Assembly: GCA_038373885.1 (NCBI GenBank)
Contig: JAWZYV010014421.1
Span: forward strand, 1-64,000
Reading direction: 5' to 3'
DNA length: 64,000 bases
DNA from: Cheiracanthium punctorium
Taxonomy: Eukaryota > Arthropoda > Arachnida > Araneae > Cheiracanthiidae
Shown: positions 10,914 to 23,240 of the stretch, piece after piece
Layout of the letters: every line of letters starts with the position of its first letter
Position numbering within the stretch: the stretch's first letter is position 1
Position numbers and translations under genes: made by a program
The notes under the pieces: generated by a model
The model's input: only the letters and a program-made list of their open reading frames with translations
Told to the model about the DNA's origin: nothing
The model's database searches: none

Positions 10914-13569
10914 CAGGGCTGGGGAGTAGCGCGCTACTTGTAGCGAAACTACAGTAGCCGCTACTTTTTTTTGTAGTTTGTAGTGTAGCGCGCTACTTTT
11001 TTAAAAAAGTAGTGTAGCGTGTAGCGCGCTACAAAAAAACAGTAGTTTGTAGCGAATTTTGGAAGCTACTTTTGCCGTGTCATCATTTCCGGCGATTGAT
11101 CCCGTGGTGCAATTTCTCTCTCTTCTGACTCCAAGCATAACTGAAACTGATGCTTGAAAGACACCCAATCTCTCCCCCGCCCCCCCCCCTCATGCAGGGG
11201 ACACACGCACACGAGGGGGGGGGGAGGGGGTTTGCTTTGCCTGAAGCGGAAGCCTGACATTGTGCATCTTTTTTCTTTTTATCGTTCTCAGTATTATTTG
11301 TAGAATCACCAATCTGCCATAAAGAGGACAAAAAAGGAAGGAAAGAGAGGTCCAAAGTTGAACAGAGGTTATTTTGATGGGGCCTCGAGAGTCTCATTAT
11401 CACACGGGCGTGTGGGCCCGTGAGCCCCTGAAAAATAAAGGCCTCGCAAATCTCTCCATTTATTGTATATTAAATTTATATATGCTGCAATAATAATTTT
11501 TATTAAGCTAAATTTCCTTTATCTATATCATAATTGTGTAACAATAAAAAGGCTTCGAGACTTATTTTCTGTTCTTCTTTCTAACACAATGATAATGGTT
11601 TCTAAGACTAGATCAATAAAATAGAAATTAAAGGCGTTATTGAAAATTTATGGCCATATGTACTTATCACAAAATATCCATTAGTTAGCATTTTTTTAAA
11701 TATTATGATGAAGAAAAGAAAATTTTCTGGCAGGTGGAACTCAGCGCACACATACGCTAATAATACAAATGGATTAAAAAAATATTAAAATCAATTTTAA
11801 ATGCATAGTCTTGTTCTAAATGAGTATAAATACATGGGTAATTTTTAATTTAATTTTAGAATTATTTTGAAATGTTTCATTTTTATGCTGGGAAAATAGA
11901 AAACAATCACAAATAAGTTAAAATGTCTGTAATAGTATAGGGGCCCAAAACAACCTTTTTTTTTTTGCCCCGGGGCCCCTTCTATGTCTGATCAGGGTCT
12001 GCATATTTTTGACTGCTATTGCGTGTTTGCAACATAAATCAACATAAAAATGAGTATTTTTTGCTTTCGAAAAGGAATTTTACATATCTGTAAATTGTAT
12101 GCTTTTGTAACATCATTAATTTTCTTTGATCTTTTTTTTTATTGCACCCATAAATACAGTGTAGTGTCCACTTGCCAGGATGATTGCCAATCATTCAGTG
12201 TCCAGTATTCCGTGAACTTCCTTTTAGGCGATATCCTTTCAAATCTGACATGATATATAGTCAGTCCTCGCAATTAGCGACCCCCCCCCCCCATCCTCTC
12301 ACTCACCATCTACGGAAAACTACGAAGCGTGAGAAAAACTTACGGTTTTCTCACAGGAATTTTCTTGAAAGCATCGAGACCGCTTCTGGAAGAATCACCG
12401 ACATTTTTAATTTTCTCTTTGCCTCCTCCTTATGATCGATGCATTGAACAACAATTTTATTTATGCTTAGTTTTACTAAGTTTATTTATATTAAGGTTTG
12501 GTCATTTTTCGACGTTATAGTGCACTTTTTTGAGTTTGGGCACTCTTTATTATCCTTGTGTCCTGGTGGTGTGTTCAACTTCCACAAGAGTAATGACAGT
12601 TCTGCAGTATTGTAGCTTTTCAAACATTAATTAATCACGTGATTATGTTCTACAACTAGGAATGTTTTTTGTCTCAAAGAAGTGTAAAAACTGATTAGTA
12701 CATTTTTCGTGGAACCTGAAACTGAAAAAAAAGAAAGTAAATATCTAGAAATTGTACACATTTTTTTTTTTTTTTTTTTGACGAGTTGATAACCTTATCT
12801 TTTTTGAGTTTGTTGAAAAGGGACAAAAGGTATAAGCATATGCATCCAAGATATTATTTCAGGGGCTAAAAATATTGCTGACCTCGGTTACAGTGTTCTT
12901 CGTTTGTAGTGACAGTTTTCAGATCCGGTCCTAAGGTAGAGCGAACGGTGCGACCGCACCGGGCGCCATCTCTACCAAGGCTGTTCAGAATAATATAGCA
13001 CTGTGGATGTCGGAAATGGTTTCATTTACCTGTTAATAATTGTTTAATAATAAATCTTTTAGTCAATGTACAGTAGTAATCAATCATGTTAATAGTGAAT
13101 TTTAGTGAACTTTCTGTGAAAAAATAAATTATTAACAGGTACTCGAGGACGACTTATCAAACCCTACATTGTTACGTGATTCATAACCGTCTTATTTACC
13201 TTTACCACTCTTTAACTTTTTGCCAATGAGTTTCAGAGCACCATGCATATTTGACAGTCCGTATATTATTGAAGTTGAAAGCCTCATTTTAACCCCTGAA
13301 AGCTTTTATAGCTAAATGTGTGGCGTAGCTAGGTGCAAGAGCTGATCTAGGGTACGTGGAGCCTCCCTGCAAACGTAAAGAAGCCCCGTGTTATGCTCCA
13401 GATTAAGTTTTCCTTAGTTTTTTAGTTCGAATATGGCGCTCCGATGCCTTGCTTACCGTGTCGGGCCGTCCCTGGCTACGGGGGAGCAAGGAAGGTCAAC
13501 TGTACCCGGGCGCAGCATCGGCCAAGGGGCGCTAAATGGTATATGAAAGCTACCTAGTTGCATTTTTAA

Positions 13570-14100
13570 AAAATAGGAGGGGGCGCAAAATCTTCAGTTG
13601 TCAGGTGGAAACGAGATTTAGTCATTTGCTGTGGGACAGAGAAACTGTTCTCTCAGCTTGTTTCCATCCCAGATTCAAACTATTCTGGATTGAGGAGGAG
13701 AGGAAGACCGAAGCCAAAAAAATGGATGGAGGAATACCTCCAGAATATGTTTCCGACAACTTCAGATATCAGTATCGAGGATCATGACTGGATGATGAGG
13801 CCCATGGATGATGACTTTTCTGGTTTTTTTAATTTCTCTTTCGCATGCACTCGAAATAGTTACGAGGAAGAACTTACAAGGTTCTTGTCAGAGCCAATCA
13901 AACCCGTATCTTCGCTTTCGGCGTACACGTATATGAAAGAAGCCTTCAAAAAAACTAACACTGGCGTGCCGTCCAGTGCATCTGTACAAAGATTGTTTTC
14001 GATTGCATCGGACGTATTTTCTCCTCGACGATCATGTTTGGCGGATAACAATTTTGAGATCCAGCTCTTGTTAAAATTTAATAAACATGTTTTTGAATAA
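13570..14100 (+). pseudogene. hAT transposase C-terminal region, frameshifted
   Basis: The C-terminal hAT dimerisation domain is readable in the frame ending at the stop 14098-14100. EEELTRFLSEP is followed by NTGVPSSASVQRLFSIASDV, then SPRRSCLADNNFEIQLLLKF, the conserved block in which hAT transposases dimerise. Just upstream a different frame reads RFSHLLWDRETVLSACFHPR, the segment that precedes it in the family. The change of frame falls in the A7 run at 13716-13722. The N-terminal BED finger and most of the catalytic domain are missing or unrecognisable. It is a fossil inside the 10914-15440 element. Confidence 0.8.
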
Positions 14101-14837
14101 ATTTATGTGGTTTTTATTTTATACTAGAGGCATGGCAGTCTTCCATGAATATGTTGAAATTCTGCTTTCTTTCGTTAAAATTTTAAAGTGTCTATTATAT
14201 TTAAATTATTAGGTTTTTTGTGTAATAATTTTCAGAATTTAATACGAAAATATGAGAATTTCTATTAATAATTAATAGTTTGTAAAATCCTTAGACTTAT
14301 CTCTCTCTTAGCCTTAAAATAACAATATAATTCTATAAAATTCTTTTATACCTAACACAAAGAAAAAGTTGTGTTGATGATAATAACTTTTAAAATTTCT
14401 TTAACATATATAGAGGATTTTTTTAATGCAATGTTTTAAATAGATATATCATGAATTTAATTAGTAATTGTTTTCATTATTTTATAATATGCATATCATA
14501 TGTGATGTTTTCAATTAAAACAATTATACAATATTACATGGTTCACACGGGTCATTCGTCATAAATCACTAATTTGGTAAGTCATGAAAAAAGGCCTTTA
14601 TACTCATTAATTTTGATTTGTGCTCAAGAAACTAGAATGTTTGTACAACATGAAAGGGGTCTCAAAACGGGCCTTTTTTTCCCGTTCAGACATCCATTTT
14701 ATTATATTTTTAAAAACTTTTTTAGTTCTCATGATTTTTCTCATGCTTTCAGAGCTCACTTTCCCAATTTATTTTTATCATAGAGGTATTAAAACTTAAT
14801 TAGTTTCAGCAATACTTCAATAATTAGCAGTAGTTGC

Positions 14838-15006
14838 CAGTAGCGTATATATAGGCTAGGCTTCCATTTCGGGGGGAGGGGGACGATTCGGTATTTTAAA
14901 CTTTATTGTTCTAAAGTTAAAAGAAATGTTTCAAAATAGCTCCTTTTTAATAATTGCTTTACATTTTCGGAGGGGGCCCGCCTCCCCCTGCTCAAATACT
15001 CGCCTG
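14838..15006. mobile_element. hAT-type MITE, 169 bp, nested
   Basis: The ends are CAGTAGCGTATATATAGG and, inward on the minus strand, CAGGCGAGTATTTGAG. The flanks GTAGTTGC (14830-14837) and GTAGTTGT (15007-15014) match at 7 of 8 bases, the hAT target-duplication length. The interior has G-rich and C-rich blocks that could pair. It was inserted into the older hAT element. Confidence 0.6.
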
Positions 15007-15440
15007 GTAGTTGTTTATTAGAGCAATAGTTTTTTTCTAATTAAAGGCGAAAAGGTGCCCGGGGTCTTCCGTGCGTCCACCAAATCTGCGGCGCTCAACG
15101 CTACAAGGAAACCACCTTTCGTTCTTTGGACGCGAGAGACACCCGCTGAGGTCATTAATCACGCTGGACGCGAGTAGAAAACCAAGGCTTTAGATATCGA
15201 TAGTTTTCTCTAATTAGGATATAAATATCCTTAAATATGAATGTAATGCAAATTGAATCTGTTAGCAAAATTTGTCTCCTAAAAGTAGCGAAAAAGTAGC
15301 GAAGTAGCGACTACATTTCAAAAGTAGTGTAGCTAACTACATTTGTCAAAAAGTAGTTGTAGTTGTAGTTAACTACATTTTTCGAAAAGTAGCGGTAGTT
15401 GTAGCGCGCTACAAAAAAAAAGTAGTTTTTCCCACCACTG

Positions 15441-15775
15441 AGTTTATCTACAGAACCGCCTAAAGATTCGAAATTACATTACGCTCTATGGGCCGAAATT
15501 CATCAAAGCGTTTTTTAGAGGTATTGGGCTATTTTCAAACGACTCAGAAAGTGATATATGCTGTAAAGAGTTAGAAAATGAATTTCTCCATTAAAAAAAG
15601 TGTGTTTTATCATTTACAGTTCTGCTACAGGAACACTCAAAAGATTTCCAATACAGTACGGTCAATGGCAATTTTAGGAGATTCATCCATTTCAAGCACA
15701 ATACCGTCCTACCACATAAGTTAGGGTAATGGTCCGACCACCGTCACGTGCCTCCCTCAAGTACTAATGCCAAAA
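15441..15775. other. Unannotated spacer
   Basis: No coding or repeat identity was recognised between the hAT element and the palindromic array. Confidence 0.25.
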
Positions 15776-16600
15776 GTCGCCAAGCTTGGCGACTTTTTTG
15801 TGTACGTGTGTGCATATTTTAACTCTTCAAATCTCAAAAACTATTATGAAATTTCCATATATAAGATTGTTGTAACATCTAGTTGTGCATGTCGAATTTT
15901 GGTTAAAATCTACTGGAGAGTTTTATTTACAGGACCACTGAAAAGAATTTCAGTACTTTAATGTCTATGGACATCTTCAATATAATACAATTGTAGACAG
16001 TCATTGTTTGGTACATGCCCAAAATCTCGCCGTCTGACCTCGACCTTGGCGAGTTTTGCCGAAATGTCGCCAAATTTGGCGATAGTCAGTCATTTGGTCC
16101 ATGCCCAAAGTATCGCCATTTGTCATCGTTCTTGGCGAGTTTTGGCGAAATATCACCAAATTTGGCGATAATCTGTTATTGTTGGTCCATGCTTAATATC
16201 TCGCCAAATGTCGTCGACATTGACGAGTTTCGCCGAAATATCGCCAAATTTGGTGCCAAAAATTATTTCGTATTTTGTATAACTCTAAAACTTTAACCCG
16301 TAGAATTTTGAACTTTTGTATTTAGAACTATATTATAATATCTAACGGTTTTCAATATCTTTTTTGACAGCAATCGACTGGGAATTTATTTACAGGGTGA
16401 GCCAAATGACTTTAAATACATTAAGGTGTATGGATGCATTCAATTCATTGAAAGTCTGTGGTCAATGACTACTTTGGCTATCCCCAAAATCTCGCAAACT
16501 ATCTCAAGTTTGTCTGCTTTTGGTGAAATATCGCCAAATAAAGTGTCAGAAAGAAATCTTTCAAATTGAACTCAGCTTGGCGATATCAAAATGTTTGGCT
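15776..16600. repeat. Array of TTGGCGA/TCGCCAA palindromes
   Basis: It starts with a perfect 18-bp palindrome, GTCGCCAAGCTTGGCGAC (15776-15793). From 16010 to about 16260 an imperfect unit repeats three times (starts at 16010, 16096 and 16184, a period of about 87 bp). Each unit has GGTNCATGC near its start, CTTGGCGAGTTTTG-like sequence in the middle, and the 16-bp palindrome TCGCCAAATTTGGCGA or a one-to-two-base variant at its end (exact at 16067-16082). A weaker copy lies at 16480-16540. Related TTGGCGATAACTCGCC sequence recurs near 28910. It may be a satellite-like remnant or the inside of a foldback element. Confidence 0.6.
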
Positions 16601-16924
16601 AGAAATCGCTATATCTTACTATTATTGATATTTTATATCTTTCAAACAAATAAGTTTAGAGGAAGTGCGTAAAAAAACATTTTTGATTTAATAGACGTGC
16701 AAGGAAGTCATGTGTTGGACACATCAGATTTTTTTCAAGTAAGAAACCGATGAATCGGATTGCACAGATTTTGATGAAGACGACAATGATGAAGAGAATG
16801 GATAGAATGAGAGTAAATTGAAATACGTAGATGATCCAGAATTAAATATACTAGATGAGAATGAAAATGTATCATTTCAAGACAAAAGTGATCAATCTTT
16901 CGCAACGTGTATGGATGAAACAAG

Positions 16925-18055
16925 TAGGGATGCACCAGGGTTGGCTTTTTACCGGTAAAAACTTGTTTTTACCAGGGCATGGTAAAAACTAGGTTTTTAC
17001 CGGTAAAAACCTGGGAAAAAGGGGTAAAAACCTAATGATACAAAAAACTCCCTGAGTCATAAACTGTATATTAATGCTATTTATAAAACTGCATTTTCAT
17101 GTAATTGATGTAGATATATCATCATCAGGACATCTTGATAATGCAAACTACATTATGTGATTGTGCAAACTACATTATGTAATAAGTAATATTTGTAAGC
17201 ATTTGGTTTTCATTAAAATGGTTAAGATAAGTTCAGTGTAATAAAAGTATATTTACAATTTTCCTTTAAGTAAAAATTATTAAACTAGCCTGCATTACAT
17301 AATTGTAATAAATATTGTAATGTGCCTTCTCATAATAATAGTTTTAATAAGTATCATAATGATAAATGTACATTATCTATAAATTTGAATTCTCGTAAGA
17401 TGAAAACATGGATGAAAGTTTTCTGTGTTTATTATATGCCTCAAAATGAACTTATTTTCATATAGCATTCTTTTACTTACCAAATCAGACACTGGATTAG
17501 GTGAATATTGTTATATGGAAATGGAAATAGTGATATTAAATGTCCTGAACTTTTATCCCCGAGAAAATGGAAAAATAGCAGATAATCTTCATTGTTTGCT
17601 TGTGGATTAACGCCGATTGACTGCACTAGGGTCCCAGTCCTATAGGGGAATACCTTCCTATTTCTAAGGGATCCTAGCCAGTATTTATGTGTGGTTTCTG
17701 AAAAAAAAAAAAAAAAAAAAAAAAAAAACATGGAAAACTCCAAACAGCTAGATCAACAGGCAGGAACCTGGCACCTCCCACCCCTATTTCGAGAGCAGAA
17801 CCTCTCAGCCATTGGTGGAGAGATAAATCTTCAAAAAAAGTGACAAAAAATAGTCAAACTAATAAGTTTTTCTCAAAGGTTGTAAAAACCCTGGTAAAAA
17901 CATGTTTTTCCAAAGACGGTAAAAACAACCGGTAAATACCATCAGACGGTAAATACCGCCCAACCCTGGGATGAACCGAATATTCGGTTAGTATTTGGTA
18001 TACTGCCTATTCGGCAGGCAAACCGAATATTCTGTACAACCGAATGCTTTAATCT
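16925..18055 (+). mobile_element. End of a hAT element (TAGGGATGCACCGAATATTC), split by an insertion
   Basis: TAGGGATGCAC (16925-16935) and CGAATATTCGGTTAG (from 17977) are the two halves of a common hAT-type terminus, separated by the element at 16936-17968. Beyond it, short palindromes ACCGAATATTCGGT and a CCGAAT repeat continue to about 18050. The opposite end of this host element was not identified. Confidence 0.5.
16936..17968. mobile_element. Non-autonomous hAT element, 1033 bp
   Basis: The ends are CAGGGTTGGCTTTTTACCGG and, inward on the minus strand, CAGGGTTGGGCGGTATTTAC. Both ends carry repeated GGTAAAAAC/GTTTTTACC subterminal motifs. The flanks GGATGCAC (16928-16935) and GGATGAAC (17969-17976) match at 7 of 8 bases. 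There is no transposase inside. A run of 28 A sits at 17701-17728, next to a segment that may be a nested retroposon. Confidence 0.75.
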
Positions 18056-19040
18056 TTGGCAATGGAATAGTAAACAAATTTAAGTATTGGACAATTGGTA
18101 GACAAATACATTTTTTTTTTAAATCATGAAAGGAAGATATGGTGTTGTACCAAAGTACTAAATTAAGTCAAGTTGTTACGTACTAATATCACCGAATTAG
18201 TTTTAAAGTAAGAGAAAAACCCCAGATGTTAAGTTTAAATTTTGTTGCTTTTCAAGTTTTCTGAAATCTTATGACACATTACATTGACCTTACTATTAAT
18301 AACTCATTTAAATATGAAACAGTAACCAGGAAAAAAAAATCCTCATAGCATTAAGTGTTCATAAATATGTAAAGTCAGTTAACTACTAATTTCTTTTTAT
18401 AAAATGTGCAGGTGGCCTGGGGATGTTGCAGCTGTGCCTTTTTATTGTGCAAGTTGAGATGTTTCCCGACAATTTATAAAAATCTGCAAATTTGTTTAAT
18501 TTGCAGATCACTAGATTTCTTCTTTATTTATATTTTGTAGATCAACGAAATGTGTCGTTTTTTTTCATCCAACTTTTTCGGCAGAAAAAATTTTTGAAAG
18601 TATTTTGTTGTGCCGTCATTTTAATTTTAATCTTATCCACTTTGATAATGTATACATTTTTCGTTTAACATTCCTTTAGTCAAATCTGCAATGCTGCAAT
18701 AGTAGAAATTGACTCTTATTTCCAGTTTGTTTATTTATTAAATCTTTTTTTTTTTCCTTTAAAAAAAAGAAAAATAGTTAAAATTTAAAAAAGAAAAATA
18801 AATAAATAAAAAACTTTACTGCATAAAGTTAGCTCTAATATGAATGACTATAATACAAAAAAGTTGAAACAAAGAATATTTTTGACAGGGAAAGAAATAT
18901 TTATGAAAATTTACTTTCATACTTTTGTAACTTGATTGATTATAACTTGATCATACTTTTTTTTTTCCTAATTGCTTTTCCGATGATCTTGAGTTTTATT
19001 TAAACAGCATTCAACCGTACATATATTTATATAGATATAC
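18056..19040. other. AT-rich spacer, no gene seen
   Basis: Long A and T runs. Nothing coding was recognised. Confidence 0.3.
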
Positions 19041-19629
19041 AGTAGAGTGAGCCGAAAATCCATTTTTTTTTTCGAAATTGCTATACCCTTAGTGTGGAAA
19101 GTATGTAGTTAGTGCTCCTTATCAACCAAAAAGAAAATGGACTCTGTCAGAGAAAGCCTTCAGCCTGTGCATTCAGCAGGCTGAGGGCCCGATTAATATT
19201 TTTTTTTTACTTAAAAATGTTGAATTTTTACTTAAAAATGTGAAATTTCCAAAAAATTGTCTAGATGTTCCTAGACATTTACAAAACTATTCCATGGTCG
19301 GGAGTGCTCAGAAAATGCCATATAACAATTAGTATTACATGTTTGGTATATCTGAGTTCCTCCAAAAGCTCTGAATTTTCAACAAAAATCACCAAATGTA
19401 GCGAAATTTTTACCAATTATGGGATTGATTTATTAAGCCAATACATGATTTTATTTAGTTACTTTCCAATAAATTTTTACTCTGTATCACGTTTGGGTGG
19501 AGAGGGAATAATTGCAGCTCTCGGTTCATAGAATAATCAACTATCCAGCACTCATCATGAAGAGATGGCAGCAAATTGAGTGCCAACCGCTAGACTAAAT
19601 TAACTTGAATCCTAAAATTGGACTTGTTC

Positions 19630-20103
19630 TCAAACCTTGACATCACATGCCGATCCTTTATTTGCACGCGGATATAGTAGTCGCGAGCGTCTCTTCTGCA
19701 TACAGTGCAGAGACGGCTGTCACGTCCTTAACACATCGTTCGACTGCTTCGTTGTGGCAATGTAAGTCAAAGAATAAGTGGAGTTTTTCAATGCATCTTC
19801 AACTTCCGGCGATGACGTTATTTAGATCTTCTTTGGTAAGCCTATCAACAATTGGAAGTGACATTATGTTCTCTTTCTCCCAAATTACTAAATCGGTGTA
19901 TTCTTAAGCATTGAAATTTATATTTGGTAGTGTAAACTTCCATAATACTTTACTGAATGGTTTACTTTGCGTCACCCTTACTTCCAAGTTCCTTTCGGCT
20001 GCTTGCTGCCGAACATCTTGTCGCATGTCTGCCAACATATTGACTAGTATGTTTTCTGATATAGTCCCATAAGACATAACGTTTGAGTCCGACGTAAAGA
20101 GTA
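19630..20103 (-). pseudogene. C-terminal part of a transposon-borne protein
   Basis: Minus-strand reading from the insertion point at 20103 gives SYGTISENILVNMLADMRQD, then KVLWKFTLPNINFNA, DLVIWEKENIMSLPIVDRLT and, in a shifted frame, CHNEAVERCVKDVTAVSALY. I recall proteins with the same order of motifs (ENIL-NML-D-R, IDL--WE, PCHTQAVER) in many arthropod genomes, where they look transposon-derived. It continues the piece at 22459-23240. An in-frame TAA and a frameshift near 19800 disable it. Confidence 0.6.
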
Positions 20104-22457
20104 GAGGTCAAAATTCAGAAAATTTGCAAGTGGCCAGTGGCCACTAAGCTTGAAATGTTAAGTGGCCACTCACATTTTTTTTTTATTTTACGCAACTTAA
20201 TATAAGTTTAATAAACATGAACAGCTTAAATAAATAATAAGGAAAGATTTCTTAAAATATACATCTAAGAAATTATTCTTACAACTATTATTTGCTACAA
20301 AAAAATAATAAATTATCTGTCAGTATATACAGGGTGTCCCAAAAACACTGACTTAAGCTTTTATTCCTTAAATATTGACATAGATATGTATATTAAATCA
20401 CAAAGTTATGTAAAGAAAGTACAGAATTTTATGGTTTTGATTAAAAATTTCAGAAGTTAAAAAAATAAAAAAGTACCAAATTTAAATTTTTATAAATGTC
20501 CCCATATTAAAAGAAATTTCCTCTTAGTACCTTGAGGCCCATACATTAATTAGGTGATATACAAAATTTCAGTCTTTCATCACTTTTACTTGGGTACAGC
20601 ACAGCCTTCGTCGGAAGCATTTCTATGAAATGTGCCCCTTATTACTGCTTTTTGAAAAGCTATTAAAGACCAATAAAACCACTCCTATGCTTTGTTGTTT
20701 ACCTTAGAAAATGGTAATAAAAAATAGAGAAATTGTTGAGAGAACTTTTTTTTTTTTTTTTTAATGGATACTGTTTTACTTCTAAGCAGAATTGCACTGT
20801 TTCTATCTCTCTTTTCACCCTTACGCAGTGACTGACCTACTTTTATCCCCTTTCGTATTTTACTCATTGTTGACTCTACTCTAGACCAATTAAGAAAGGG
20901 CGCGGTGTCCGGCAACCCTTGCGCCTGACAGTCCTTTTTCTCCCTCTATTTCCTGGCATGTCCTCCTTGTACACATTCTTAATTGCCAAAACTTCCCATT
21001 CCCCCTTATAAGGATCAATGCAGTTAAAATTAAGGGTTGTTTTACGATTCATTTTCAAAGTGCTATCTATTAAAACTATCCTAGAAAATTCATCAATTAA
21101 AATGAACCTTAACAAAACACGCTGTGTAACTACCCCGTCACAAATTTCAACCAATGTAATTAATCATAAATACAGCCAGATAAAATGAGTTTTTACAAAT
21201 AATTATTTTTTTCAGAATTGGAATGGTTTTCAGATATAGCTTGTACGTGTTTCTTTATTTCATCTGTTTTCTTTCGTCCGCGTGACCTGAAAGGTGCCCC
21301 AGTGATGTTCGATTTCAGCATTTAAAAGGGCCATCTGGCATATTTCACTTTCATTGGGAGAAAGGAGAGGGCTCAAAATGATTTCAATGGCAATCCTTAA
21401 AAGTGTTTGTTATGCAGTTGTGAATTACTAAGCAATCATACAGTTCTAAACTCTGCAACACGACAGCAGCTCCCATTATTTATCATGGGCTGTTTTATAC
21501 TCTTGTTCACTTTTGTTCCAGATGATTGCTTAGTGTAATCATTATCTGGCCTTCATACTTCAGTTTATTTACAATATTACATCTTTTCACTTATAATTAG
21601 TGAATTACGGATTCATTTACAGATGCAGAATGATTTATTGCGAGTTAGAAAGTTTGCGCGCGATTTCGAGGTATGCATTTGTTTCAATTTATGTCACAGC
21701 CTTTATAAATTGAAGATTTAGAAATAATCTTTAATCATATTAAGAAAACGTCAAAACAGTTCTGAATGTTTTTCACATGGTACACAAAAGTGCATTTTTG
21801 GAAAACAAAGCGTCTTTTTTTGTTTTGTTTTTAATCTCTCCCGCTGCTCTTTTTTACATACGCCGTGGGTCTTCATTCATGACGGAAGTTGTTATTTTCC
21901 AAGAATGATAGCTGTCATCAGCTTTACCCGTTTTACCAGCCAAGAGCTTTTTTAACACTGCTCATATGTTTAATTTTTTGGTATTAAAACAGCACATGAA
22001 AAGAGTTAATAAATAATGCTATCCACATGTCCAATTTTTGTTCCCCGGAAGAGAGCATTGCAGGCGGAAGAAACTTTGTAAGAATAATAACAAAGGATTG
22101 GAGATGTCTGCTTCAAACTGCAATCGTACGCGTTGTTATAACCTCCCATTTGCAAATTTTAAGAGCAGATTATCAATTTCGCTTGTTGATCACTATGTAC
22201 AAATTTCCTTTATCAATAATCTGACCCTCCCTCTGCTCCTCCCCCATCCCTACAACCGAAATCGATCTTTGAGTTTTGCCGAATCGTGTGAAGAACATAT
22301 GTTTGAATGTTCCTATTTTACTTGCAATTCATAGAAACTTTGGAATCGTCGGTGAAAAAGAAAAGGGGGAAATAGACTGTGGCGACTGGTACAAAAATGA
22401 GCGGTCTCCACTTTCAAAAATGCAGTCGGCGAGTGGCGACCGTTAATTTTGACCTTT
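20104..22457. mobile_element. Element inserted into the transposon gene
   Basis: The ends are inverted: GAGGTCAAAATTCAGAAAAT on the left and AAAGGTCAAAATTAACGGTC inward from the right, and both are followed by GTGGC-rich repeats (AAGTGGCCAGTGGCCACT near 20131). AGTA flanks both sides (20100-20103 and 22458-22461), a possible short target duplication. Removing the element brings the two halves of the surrounding minus-strand protein fossil together, which supports the boundaries. Inside, ACAGGGTGTCCCAAAAACAC at 20330-20349 resembles the end of a mariner-type MITE. Short minus-strand open frames (20685-21154) show no recognised domain. Confidence 0.6.
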
Positions 22458-22458
22458 A

Positions 22459-23240
22459 GTAAATAGACTTAAGATCTTCAGGTAAATAATCCATTTTTCT
22501 AATCGTCAGCTAAAAGTTCTTTGCAGCATTTTTACCGTCCTATTGCACTTAATCTTAAACCACATGGGGGCATAAACTTTGACGACGAATTTTGTCAATG
22601 TCTTTAGTTCTGGGGATGGAGTTTTGGTAGATATGTAGTTTCTCATGATGCGGCAAGTAAGAGTCAACCATCGAGCGTGGTGTATAGGTCCAGGAATTAA
22701 CTCAGCCAGATGGTATAGGCAACAACCACTTGATACAACCGTAAAAATTCTGTAAAGATAAGCCTGATCTTTGCTTAGCAAACTGATTTCTATCTCAGGT
22801 AGTGATGATTCAATACTTTAAAATTCAACATCTTGTTGATTGTGGTAAGTAAGAAGCTGTTTACCTATTTCTTCAAGAAAACCTTTTGGACCTGATGTCT
22901 TCCCGTTAATTATTTTCGAATAGATGCCTTAATGGCAATTCATTCGAATGTAGCTGGTAAATAATCCATTGCAGCAGTCGTTCTAAGTACTCTTCTGAAA
23001 GACAAATAATGCCGGCATGTACGCTGGTGTTCTTTCTTTTGCAAGTGAAACCCAATGTAGGTGAGTCCAGTCAGGTCTGTACCTTCTCGAATGAAATAGT
23101 TCTTTTATAGCTGAGGTTGTTCATCCGCATCAATTTCCTCAGGAGAAACGTGAGTCAAGTTAACCAGGCTCTTCAATTATAGAAATGTGCTCTTCGTGTT
23201 TCATCTGCCTATAAAATTTTCCTGTTTCTTCAATTTTTTC
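22459..23240 (-). pseudogene. N-terminal part of a transposon-borne protein
   Basis: On the minus strand, with several frameshifts, the order is: LLQWIIYQLHSNELPLRHLF; a GKTSGPKGFLEEIGKQL stretch; then one clean frame (22781-22506) reading SKDQAYLYRIFTVVSSGCC, PGPIHHARWLTLTCRIMRNY and KFVVKVYAPMWFKIKCNRTV; then MDYLPEDLKS just before the insertion point. The ELPLRHLF...TSGP...ARWLT...YAPMWF...YLPEDL order is a signature I recall from transposon-like arthropod proteins of undetermined biochemical role. No intact gene remains here. Confidence 0.65.

Larger units (their letters stand above)
10914..15440 (+). mobile_element. hAT transposon with GTAGCGCGCTAC subterminal repeats
   Basis: The left end begins CAGGGCTGGGGAGTAGCGCG and the right end, read inward on the minus strand, begins CAGTGGTGGGAAAAACTAC. 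Both ends are filled with repeats of GTAG and the 12-bp palindrome GTAGCGCGCTAC (10925-11035 and 15290-15415). Between them is a decayed hAT transposase (13570-14100), consistent with one element of about 4.5 kb. I did not find a matching 8-bp target duplication (ATTGAAAC on the left, AGTTTATC on the right), so the two ends could belong to different copies. Other fragments are nested inside, including GGGCCC-rich pieces near 11400 and 11940-11990. Confidence 0.6.

Noticed and set aside
11066..11403. Two overlapping minus-strand frames in the hAT element
   Set aside because: They span C-run and G-run low-complexity sequence and show no hAT or zinc-finger motif.
10914..15440. Exact 8-bp target duplication for the large hAT element
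   Set aside because: The flanks ATTGAAAC and AGTTTATC do not match, so I could not confirm that the two ends belong together.
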